Notes under the pieces: model-generated
Told to the model about the DNA's origin: nothing
The model's input: the letters and a program-made list of their open reading frames with translations, nothing else
The model's database searches: none
Shown here: positions 34,901-46,900 of the stretch, in pieces
Position numbering within the stretch: the first letter of the stretch is position 1
Layout: the number at the start of each line of letters is the position of its first letter
Translations under genes and position numbers: made by a program
NCBI GenBank assembly: GCA_946811185.2
Contig: OX328104.1
Coordinates: forward strand, 13,527,918-13,591,917
Length of the DNA stretch: 64,000 nt
Direction of reading: 5' to 3'
Source of the DNA: Hippopus hippopus
Taxonomy: Eukaryota; Mollusca; Bivalvia; Cardiida; Cardiidae

Positions 34901-37900
34901 GAGAAAATGGATCCATACAAAGCTACAATTCCATTTGAATAATGCATTAACCCTTTACCACACAATCCTGACTTTTAATGACCCTCAGGAAAAAGCCTAT
35001 TGAAAACATTGCGGGAAAAGGAGAAAATGCTGGTAACCAGCATTTTCTCCTTTTCCCACAATTTTTTCTACCCTTCCCAAAACAATTTTTGAGTCACATT
35101 TATTTTGTTGTCTGCAAATGCTTTCAATTTGGACAAGTCAAAAGATTTGTCGTCTGGTAAAGAGTTAACCCTTTACCACACAATCCCGACATTTAACGAC
35201 CCTACAGAAACTTTTTGAAAACATTGTTGGAAAGGAGAAAATACTGGTAACCAGCATTTTCTCCTTTTCCCACAATGCTTTCTACCCTTCCCAAAACAAA
35301 TTTTAGTTTTTCAGTCACATTTAAATTGTCGTCTGCAAATGCTTTCAATTTGGACAAGTCAAAAGATTTGTCATCTGGTAAAGAGTTAAGATGCTTTGGG
35401 ATGTAACAAGCCCCCTTTTCCAATAGTACCGCTTAGTTTGAAACCTATCAAAAGCTATACCAAAGGAGGGAAACCCACCCCCCCTATCTCTTATGGTGGA
35501 TGACTGTTACAAACTCTTTACCAAAACATGACAAAATTTAGACTTCTCCATGATGAAATCATTTACAGACCACAATTTTCTCCTCTTCCTGCAATGTTTT
35601 CTAACATTTCAAATCCCAACATTTGAGCTACACTTAATTAGTTTTTTGCGAATGCTTTCAAAATGGACCAGTGTAAAATTTTGTTGTTTTGTAGAGGGTT
35701 ACAAAAGTTTTAAGTTTCACGAAAATACATGTAACATAAACTAAACTAAGTCCCTAGGTCCCTATTCAGCCCCCCCCCCCCCCCCCCCAAAAAAAAAGAA
35801 AAAAAAAAATACGAATTGCACATACATCTTTATTGAGAATAGCTTGAAGAAATCCTGGCAACATAGGTTTGAAGACCTCTGGACCTTCTGTTGGAAATAT
35901 TTTAAAGACAAGTTCTATGTTCCGTAAAATTAGCACCACTCCCTCTGTCCTCATGTCTGTGATAAGGCTTGAAAAAGAGCTCACCAGATCTGTGGAAAAC
36001 CTCTGTTGAAATTAAAATAAATGAGTGTAAAACCTCTCAAAACTGTACAAGGTTAAGTGTGTCTGTGTCATTTAGGTTATTAGCACCCGTAGACAACTTT
36101 ATTGATCTTGAAACATTGTGGCACAGGAAGAAATTGCTTATCATCAGATATTTCTCCTTTTGCAACAATGTTTTCAGACGAATCAATGAAGAGACCAAAA
36201 ATCACGTTGATTATCAATATTTTAAGATATTTCAACAGACAGCCATCATTCTTTTTTTCTTTTCAGACCATAAAAGTTTAACCCTTTATCACATGACAAA
36301 ATGTTGAATTTGCTCTATTTCCAACTTTTGTAGACTACTAACTGAATGAGGCTAAAACGACAGAATTTGTGAGTGAAAGGATAGAAAAAATTATGGGAAA
36401 GGTAGAAAATGATGGCTACCAGCATTTCTCCTTTTTCCACAATGTTTTCCAAAGCCGTCTTTCTCAGGTTCATTTAAACTAGGGATCGTGTGGTGAGAGG
36501 TTAAAGCAAAAAATAAAAAAAATATGTAAACATTCATCTAGTTTTTTGTTGTACGACATGTACGAGGGCTGTTCGATATGTAATGTGTATTGTACCACAG
36601 CACGATAACGTTTGCACGATTTTCGTGGATGATGATACGCTTGAATAACTCTATTCAATACCTTTCCAACGGTATAAACACGAGCCTTCAGCTCCACATA
36701 GTTTTAAACTTATAGTCATTTCAATAGAGCTAGTCGTTGACCACTGTTGTAAAAATGGTTGGGAAACGGATTAAGAATATTGAAGAAATTAGAGCTTATA
36801 TAAAAGTTCGCACAAAACTCGGTCATTCGGTAATGCAGATTTTTACTGAATTGGGGAAGTTTATGGGTCTGATAAGGTATCTTATGACACAGTTCGTAGT
36901 TGGAGAAAGAAATTTCTGACTGGCACAGAGTCTGTCGAAGATGCAGCAAAATCTGGCCGACCTGTGACTTTAACAGGCAAGGCAAATGTCTCGAAAGTCA
37001 GGGAAATAATTGAAAGTGATGGCAGATACACGATTCGTGATATTGCCAACACTGTTGGCATATCGCTATCGCGGGTGCATTTCATTTTGAAGCGTATTTT
37101 GAAAGTACGAAAGATTTCTGCCAGATGGATACCGCATATATTGACAGATGACCAAAAATGGGTACGAGTACAAACCGCTAAGCAATTGCTCAAAATGTTT
37201 CCCAAATTCAATCAAAGACAATTTGCAAACATTGTTACTGGTGACAAAACATGGGTTCACTATTTCGAACCAGTAAGAAAAATTGTAAACAAAATATGGC
37301 TAACTAAACACGGTAGAAGGCCTGTAGTTGCCAAAAGAAGCACAAGCACAAAGAAGGTTCTTTATTGCATATTCTTCTCATGTGATGGTATAGTCGTACA
37401 AATTCCGGTGCCGAAGGGCAAAAGTGTCACAGGTCGGTATTACCGAGATGTTATACTAAAAAAGGTCAAGAAAAATTATCTTAAATGACGCCCTGTGTCA
37501 GGATTTAGGCATGTTCGTCTACTTCCTGATAATGCTCCATCACATACATCTGAGCTTGTGAAGCAATTTTTGAAGTCGGAGAAGGTTACCGTCTTGCCAC
37601 ACCCACCATACTCTCCAGATCTAGCCCCATGCGACTTTTTCCTTTTTCCAAAACTTAAAAAGTTCTTATCTGGTCATCGTTACAAGTCCCAACAAGCCCT
37701 TGGCTCAGCCATCAGTCAGTGCCTCAGAGGTCTACCTAAATCAGCGTACCGTGACGCATTTCAGAAATGGATTCAGAGATTGAAATTATGTATTTCAAAC
37801 CGCGGAGAATACTTTGAAGGGATGTAATGTTCATTTCACTATTTGAGTCGAATGCTTTTGAGATATCGTACGATACACATTACATATCGAACAACCCTCG

Positions 37901-40900
37901 TAAGTCATGACAAATTCATGTTTCATTAGCACACCATTTTAACATTTCTTTACTTTTAATTTCAAAAATGAACAAGAATGAATGTATGGCGTTTTATGGC
38001 GCATCGACATCTAAGGTCATTTAGCGCGCAATAAAGAAGCAATGAAAGGACAGAACAGAATGTAAGAATGTGAGTCATGAGTATAATTATGATAAGAGAT
38101 AGGTAATGAAATGATACGATGATGGAAAATAAATAAAATAGATATATAGTGATAAAAATAAAATAGTCAAAATATGACAAAAAGGTTTGAAAAAAAAAAT
38201 ATATCACAATTTTGTGTAAGGTCCAATTTCCTTCAGAAAAGCAATGTCCCTGAATAGATCGACAACCTTTCTGGTATGCCTAGATCCGTCATTGGCAACA
38301 GTTTTGCTGGAATTTATTAGTATTTCATAAAACTGATCTATTTGAATGTTTGATATGTCCCTGAATAGATCGACAACCTTTCTAGTATGCCTTGATCTGT
38401 CACTGGCGACAGTTTTTCTGGAATTTATAAGTATTTCATTAAACTGATCTATTTGAATGTTTGATACTGTATACAGTATCCAGATGAAATTTTCAAACAA
38501 ATGGATCTTGTATTCTCGAAAACCAGCAACTAAACTAAAGTGACCTTTTGTAGAATTATTAATTCATTTACATCAAAGATCATATATCATTCAAGATAAA
38601 ATATACATGTGAAAAAATGATATAAATAGAAAGTAAAAATATGAGTAATGAATGATGTATAATGAAATGATTCTGTAAAGGAAATAAACTAGATAGTATA
38701 CAGTGATAGGAAGAAAAAAGTCTAAATAGGAATAAAAGGTTTTAAAACAATATCACAGTTTTGTATAGAGTCGAATCTCCTTAAGGAAGGCAATAATTGC
38801 CTCAGTGTTGACAGAATCAAAGAGAGCTCTCATACTGTCAACACTAAAGTGTTTGGAACGAATTGGATGAAGATCAACACAGTCAAGAAAAATGTGTTCG
38901 ATAGAAAAGGGTGCATTGCATGGAATGCACTCTGGTGCCTCATCACGTGTTAACAGCCATGAATGTGTTAAACGTGTGTGTCCAATTCTGCAGCGGGCAA
39001 CTATTACCTCTTCTCGGCAAATGGACCTGTAAGCGGGGTACCATTCACCTAGGATCGGTTTAACTGAATGTAACTTGTTAAAAATATCAGCATCCCATTG
39101 TGATTGCCAAGAAGATTGGATACAGGTTAAAACATAAAGTTTAAAATCGGTGTATGGAACTTTGTAATTGGATTGGGGAAGGGACAATGCTGACTTGGCA
39201 GTTATGTCAGCCTTTTCATTGCCCCTTATGCCCATGTGACTAGGGATCCAGCAGAAGACTATTCTTTTAGACTGAACCAAAAGTGAAATACGTTCAAGGA
39301 CATCGCAGACAGATGGATTCTCAAGTTTCTGGTTGTGCAAAGCTTGAAGTGAGGATAATGAATCAGAAAAGATGATGAAGCGAGTAGAGTCAGACTGTTC
39401 AACCAGATCAAGGGCCAGGTCAATTGCTTTCACTTCTGCCGAAAAGACAGAAGATTTATTAGGAAGGCGACATTTTTTAATTTTAGTTCCGTATACAGCT
39501 GCAGCTGCAACTGAATCACCATCTTTAGACCCATCCGTGTAAACAGGCTTGAAAGAGAAGTACTGTTCCTTGATCTCATTGTATCTGACTCTAAATGTAT
39601 TTTGGTCTGTTTCTGATTTCTTATCAGCAGTGAGGTCAAGACGAAATTCTGCTGTTCCCATAGTCTATGGTGGAATGTCTGGAATTTTATGTTGAGCAAT
39701 GGTATCCAGATCCACATCAAGATTACTTATATGAGGTTCCAAGCGAATACCAAAAGGCGGTATTGCATTGGGTTTCCTCTCAAATAGATCTTTATACTGA
39801 GGGTTAAAAACAACATCATGAGTAGGATTAAGTGGGTTAGATTTAAGTTTTAGAAGGTATTGAAGGGCCAACTTTTGCCTTCTGACATGAAGAGATGGTT
39901 CGTTAGTTTCAACGTATAGGCTATTAACCGGAGAAGTTCTAAACGCTCCAAGGACAAGACGTAAGCCTTCATTATGAATAGAATCAAGAGCTTTTAGATA
40001 CGACTTTCGAGCTGATCCATAGACAATCGATCCATAGTCCATTTTGGAGCGGATAAGAGAACGATAAAGGCGAAGAAGAACTTTTCGATCAGCTCCCCAT
40101 TCAGAATGGGCGACAACTTTGAGAAGATTTAGGGCCTTTTTACATTTCTTTTTGAGTACAATGATGTGTGGAATAAATGTAAGCTTTGAGTCAAAAGTGA
40201 CCCCGAGAAATTTAAATTCAGGGACAACATCAATGCATGTTTTATTCAAGTAGTGATCGGGGTTTGGATGGTGATGGTGAAGGTTGCAAAAGTGCATACA
40301 TTTTGTTTTAGTTTTAGAAAACTTGAAACCATTTTCATCAGACCAAGACTGGAGTTTATTGAGACATTGCTGTAGTTGTCTCTCTATGGTGTTCATGTTT
40401 CTAGCCCTGAAACATATGACAAAGTTGTCTACACATAGAGAACAGTCAACTCCTGGGTTTATAGCTTTTACAATGCTGTTGATTTTAATGCTAAAAAGAG
40501 TAACAGATAGAATACAACCCTGTGGTACGCCCATTTCCTGTTCTCGAGCGCCTGACAGGGTGTTACCAATACGGACTTGAAAAAGCCGTTCCTTTAAGAA
40601 GGCCACAATAAAAAGAGGAAGGCGGCCTCTAAGACCAAAGTCGTGCAAGTCCTTTAAAATCCCGTATTTCCAGGTGGTGTCATAAGCACTTTCAAGGTCA
40701 AAGAATACAGATACTACATGTTGTTTTTTAATGAATGCTTCTCGAATGAAAGTTTCGAAGTGCACAAGGTGATCAATTGTACTTCTCTGGCAGCGAAATC
40801 CACTCTGAACATCAACAATAAGGTTGTGGCGTTCTAAGAACCAGACAAGTCGAGTGTTTACCATCCGTTCAAGAGTTTTACAAAGACAGCTAGTGAGGGC

Positions 40901-43900
40901 TATTGGACAGTAATTACTTGGATCACTGGAGTCTTTTCCTGGTTTGGGGATAGGAATAACCAATGCCTTTCTCCAGGATGAGGGGAAGTCTCCAGACTGC
41001 CAGACATCATTAAAAATATATAATAAAATGCTAAGAGAAGTGAATGGCAAATGTTTTAGAAATTGATAGTGAACTTTGTCTGAGCCCGGACAAGAATCAT
41101 GGGCTTTGCTAAGAGCAGACTTCAGTTCTTTCAGTGTAAATAATTTATTGTAGTGCTCTGTGTTATCTGATTTGAAGTTCAGTTTCTTCTTTTCCTCTTG
41201 GGCCTTATTCCTCTGGAACTGTTTAGAGTAGTTCTCAGAAGAAGATTTTTTTGCAAAAGTATTAGCTAAGGCATCTGCAATATCAAGAGGAGTGTCTAGC
41301 TCTTTGTTGCTAATGTTCAGGTGGTTGATGGGTGAAGAACCTTTGCCATTTATTTTACGGATCATATTCCAGACCTTTTTAGATGAAGTCCTGCTATTCA
41401 GTTTTGAGACATATTGTCTCCAAGACTTCCGTTTATTGTTCTTAATGGTAAGATGTGCTTTTGCCCTTGAAATGCGGTAATGAGAAAGATTTTCTGTGGT
41501 GGGTCTCAGGTTGAACTTCCTGAGAGCCTCTTTTCTGGCATCAATGGCCTGTTTACATTCATCAGTAAACCATGGTTTGGATGGCTTTTTTGGTTTTGTC
41601 GAGGTCTGAGGGACAGACTGCTTAGCAGCATCAATGAGTAAAGATGTAAAGAGTTTTGCTGCGTCTTCACAATCTTCAAATTTATCTCGGGTGATTGTTT
41701 GCTCACACAAAACTTCGAACTTTTCCCAATTAGCTTTGGAAAGTTTCCATTTCTTTGAACGTTCGAATGATGTTGGTTCTGAAGATGAAATGAAGATTGG
41801 AAAGTGGTCACTACCACATAGGTCATTTCCAACCTTCCGTTCAAAATCAGGAAGTATGACTGGACTACATAAAGAAAGATCGAGAGAAGAGTAAGTGCCA
41901 GTGCCAGGATGTAGATATGTTTTTGACTTGGTGTCATTCAAAAGTGAAAGAGAACTGTTTGAAATGAAGTTTTCCAACTGAAGACCCCTACGGTTATTAT
42001 CATCACAGCCCCAGGTGGTACTGTGGCCATTAAAATCACCAGCTAAAATAAAAGGAGTGGGTAACTGAGAAATGAGATGGTTAAGTTTGTTCTCTTCTAT
42101 GGGTATGTGAGGTGGAAGGTATATTGAACAGAGTGTGACTGTGCTCTGCAGGGACCATTTTACTGCAACAGCTTGTAGACTTGTATCCAAGGCAATGTGC
42201 TTGTGTGGAACATTGTTGTTCACGATGATAGAGACTCCACCTTGAACTTTATGACCTTCGGTGAAGACTTTGTTATACACAGAATGATATTTGAAGGAAA
42301 CTGAATCATCTTCCTTCAAGAAAGTTTCTTGAAGGCATACTGCTACAGGGTGGTGATTGTTAATTAGGAGGGATATTTCCTCAGAGTTAGGTCTCAGACC
42401 TCGACAATTCCATTGAATTATTGTATTAGCCATTGTACTTGAGAATACCATTGTTAATAAAAGTAAAATTAGGGACTTTAAAAGATACATAGTGATTAAG
42501 ATTTAACGACTTTGGTATCAGGGCGAGATGTAGACCGAACTTCAATGTCCTTGTTCGACTCATGGTCCAGGTGAGTTTCCTCCGATTCGGAGGCATTGCC
42601 CTCTAGATCTTGGTCAGCATCCATGGCCTCCAGATCCTGAAACCTACTAGTGGTTGGGATCTGAGGTAGAGGTACATCCTCTACAGAAGGCTTGGGTTTG
42701 GGTTGCTTTTGAGGTGCAGCAGATGGTTTTTTTGAGTTAGAGTTTGACCTCTGTGGCTTTGAAGAAGCAACAGAAGCCGAAGAGCTAGAAGTTTTCAACT
42801 TCTGCTGCTGAGAAGCAACAGCATCAGTTGAATTGACAGAACGAGCTTTCTGAATGTTTGATGATTGTGATGAAGAAGTAGAAGGTTTAGTAGTTGTAGA
42901 TGAGGCAGAGGATTTGGGTACATCAGAGCAAGAAGAAGATTTAGACTGAGAGGAAGAGAAGGTTTTCTGTGAGGAAGAAGAGGGAGAGGGAGATAAAGTT
43001 ATGGAAGGGACAAGGCCTTTGAGTTCATCAGCCATGTCTGGGAACTTCTCAAGCAGTTTCCTTGCAAGAAGTTCGCAGGTAGGACAATTGTCTTTCGCAG
43101 GAGTTGGGGAGACAACATTAGAATACCTTTGTCTGCCAGTCGACTGCAACTGGTCTTTCCTTCGATTTTCAACTTCTCTGCGAGCCTCGATGAAACTGAG
43201 GTTTTGCTTGTACTTGAGAGTAAGAATTTCCTTCTCATCCTTCCAAGTGGGACAGTCCTTGGAGGAAGATGGATGAGAGGATTTGCAGTTCCGACAAAGA
43301 GGAGGATTATTGCAGGTGTCAACATTGTGATCAGGTCCTTCAAATGAGCATTTTGGACAGACAGGAAGATTTGGGCATTTGGTCTCGTGATGGCCATACC
43401 GCTGACACTTGAAACAACGCAGGGGATTTGGCACATACACATCGACCTTAACATTAAGGAAACCAATTTTAATGCTAGAAGGAAGATTTGGGGAAGCAAA
43501 GGTAAGAATGTAGGTATTAGTGTCTCTCCTGGTACCATTTCTGGAGACACTAATTCTCTTTACCTCACTCACACCTTGTGGCTTGAGATTGGTTAGAATT
43601 TCACTAGAGTCACAGTAAGAAAGCTCCCTGCATCGGACAACTCCTTTGCAGGTATTAAGAGTTTTATGAGGATAGATCTTGACAGGTTTGTTGAAGTAAG
43701 TTTTGTTAGAAAGAAGATTTGTAGCCTGCTGCTTAGTAAAGCACTCAACAAGCAGGGTATCATTTTTCAGACGTTTAACAGATTTAGCAGTCCCTAGAAT
43801 ACTAGAGATCTGCTTTTCAATAATGAAAGGAGATAGTCGACTGATAGGATTGGAGGAATCCTCTGCCTCAATGATAAGAAAACGAGGAAAATGAGCTGAA

Positions 43901-46900
43901 GAAGAATGAGGTGTTTGACATTCAGATTCAGAATCAGAATCAGAAGAAAGAGCACGCTTGGCTTTTTTTTGGGATGCCATGCTGTTGTTTTGGTATTCGT
44001 CACCGATGCTCCCCACCCACCGCGGAGCCCAACAAGGGGACATGGTCTGGGGAAACCAACTCAGACCATGAAAAGGCTACATCAGTGATATACTCGAAGC
44101 GAAAGGGCTAGACTGGACAAGTGCATTCCCGCAGAAGACTGTACCAAGCTTAGATCATCGTTGGGAGGTTGCAATTGTCAATCAAACACCAAACTTTCAC
44201 CTGATTGACCCATGAGCCACCGCTTTCCTGAGCAAAAAGATATGAAAGGAAAAGCTGAGTGAAAGAAAGGTAGGAAAAGAAATTATGAGGAAGTCAATAA
44301 CTTTGTGGGAAAACAACTATGAGGAAAGTATGCTCAGGAGCTTGGCATGACCAGCCGATTGATCAGGACGAGCCTTCCTGACCTCCCGTTTAGCCCAACT
44401 AAGGGCCGAAGTGGTGTGTTGCAAAAACAGAGTACAAAATTGCCAGACTCCGAATCCACTCAACCACCAGGTTCCCGTCGTCAGGCGACACAGGTCACAG
44501 CCCACAGCAAACAGGCAGGTCCTTTTCGGTGGGGTCGTACCACTCTGCAGGACTGCAACCGGGATTTTTTCTATTCCCCCCCCTACCCGGCTGGGGGGGG
44601 CAAAAATGAACAGGATGGTTTGTTAAAAGATTAAGACACTGCATGCTAGTTTTTTTCTTACCTCCATAAATTCCTGTGGTCCTAAATAAAAGTAAGCCTC
44701 TATCACTTTCAGACATGGACGCAAATTTTCTGTGCTTCCATCTGCAAAACAAAACAAAAGAAAGACTTCCTTTACGGAATTAGAACTCGTTACAAGACAA
44801 CAAAACTTAATACATGTCAACAATGAAAGTATTCAAGACTACAAAAAAAAAATACCAGCATTTTCATATTCTCACAATGTTTTCAATAGCTGTCTCAGGG
44901 TCTAACAAGAGCACTACATCCGATGTCAATGCTCCGCTGCAGTTGCTTCATTTTCAGTAAAAATTCTTAGTTGAAAATTTTTGAAAATGTCAGAGTTTTC
45001 GCACACACAAAAACAAAGACGAAGCCAGGGCTACAGCAATACCTGGGGTAGCTTTCACTAAACTGCTTACACATGAAATTTGCATACACAGTTTTTCTCA
45101 GCAAGCATCAAGTCCCAAAACAAGTTTCACTGAACTGCATAACTTTATGAATTTAGTAAATATTTGCCTAACTTTACACCAGTTCATATCCTTGGGTACA
45201 GCACAGATTTCCCGAAACATGTCGGTCTGACGGACATGACCGACGAATCTTGACAAGGACCGACGATTTTTCAGGCCGGATCGGTGCGACTGTCCGGCAT
45301 TTATTCCGAGCCCCTGAAAACGTCATCGCAACTTTTCAAACAAAAATGTCGTCATTAAAATACTACAAAGGTGCTAAAACTGGTTAAAAAAGGAAATTAA
45401 CGTCAAAGGAGCGCGCTGAAAAGAAAAAAGAATATGAGAAAAAGAGACCAGCGAGAAAATTTAACGAGAAATGGAAGCAGCAACGAGAATGGTTGGTTTA
45501 TGACTTAGAAAAGGTGCAAATACACTGCAGAGACTGTCTGGATTTTTACAGCAAGAAAGTTAGAAGGGACCAACATCTTCGCATTACAAACACATTTATT
45601 CTTGGATGCACAAATTTTAGAGCATCCTCAGTTGGCGACCATGAGAAATCTAAACTGCACCAGAAAGCACACGTAAAAGTACTAAAATTTGATTCTGAAC
45701 TAGTGTGTCTGTGAGACCGTTTCTTTGTTTTTGTTAACTTTGATTCGGTCTGACAGATTTTCTTTCGGTCCGACAGATTTCCAGGCCTTGTCAGACCGAA
45801 TGTCTGACACTTTTTATGAACTTTCAGGAAGTCCGACAGCAGGCATTATTATACTGCTAAGAAATTTCTTGCGATCTGATTGGATAATATGACCCATACA
45901 AATAAGTCATGTACATTGGCAAAATCCATGTAAAAGCAGTTTCCCTTTTGGCAGCCCTGTATACATGACATTCTGGGGCACTCAGAAGGGAAATTCCATG
46001 TCGTCAGCATACTCAATTCGTGAGTACATAAAATGGGCAGACTTTGCTGAATACACATTGGAATGGTAAAACTTTGCAGTATAATAAATTTGTTGCACGG
46101 TAAGATGGCCGGGGACTTGGGAACTTGTTCACGGCTGTGGCGAATCATGTTGCCACCTCGCCTTCGGCTCGGGGCGACATGATTTGCCACAGGCTTGAAC
46201 AAGTTTCCAAGTCCCCGGCCACCTGACCGTACAACTAATATTGTATGTGTGTATATTCAATCCCCCAAAAAATGCGTAAATCTATGCAATTTAGTGAAAG
46301 GTAACCCTGGACGTTTTCTTCGAAAACAACTGAGCAGAAAAATAGGATTAAATGGCGTTCTAAGCTGTTTTTAACATTATTCCAGCCATGTAACAGCTAC
46401 AGCTCATATATTCATCTATGTCCTAGTTTTCACATATCCTTGGAAGTGTCTTGCCCACAAAAAACTCAATGCTTCCAAAAAGATACAATTGTAAAACTGC
46501 ACATGGTATTCTAAAGCTTGGTAATCGAAATTGAAAGCCCTACCTACCCAACAAATCTGACATATGTCTATACACATTCAGAAGTTGCGGAGAGATTTTC
46601 TCCGCATTTGTTAAAGTGACATGCCACAACTCAATCCCGTCCTCCATCAAGTATACATGTTGAGGTTGACTGGAATCTGTGCTTACTTCAATGACTGGTA
46701 ATAAGAAACCGTACATGGCTGAACTCAAATTCCCAAAGCCCTACAAATCAAAAGAGAAAATAGAGAGAGCTCTTCATATGAAAAAATTCATATTGTGCAA
46801 AAAAAAGACCATTGTATTGTTTGATGATATTTGACTCTTTAACCACTCAACAAAATTTTGAGCTGTCCAAAATTGAAAACCTTTGCAAAAAACAAATGAA

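Larger units (their letters stand above)
38510..44600 (-). mobile_element. I/Jockey-group LINE, near full length
   Basis: A 5' UTR (to about 44600, GC-richer than the surroundings), ORF1, ORF2 and an RNase H region lie in order on the - strand, followed by an A-rich 3' UTR. The RNase H domain behind RT suggests the I group rather than Jockey proper. It sits in IPO11 intron 11, in the same orientation as the gene. End points are approximate. Confidence 0.88.

Noticed and set aside
42999..43550. 183-codon frame and others overlapping the LINE
   Set aside because: They are alternative-frame shadows of ORF1, whose zinc knuckles and length make it the real frame.
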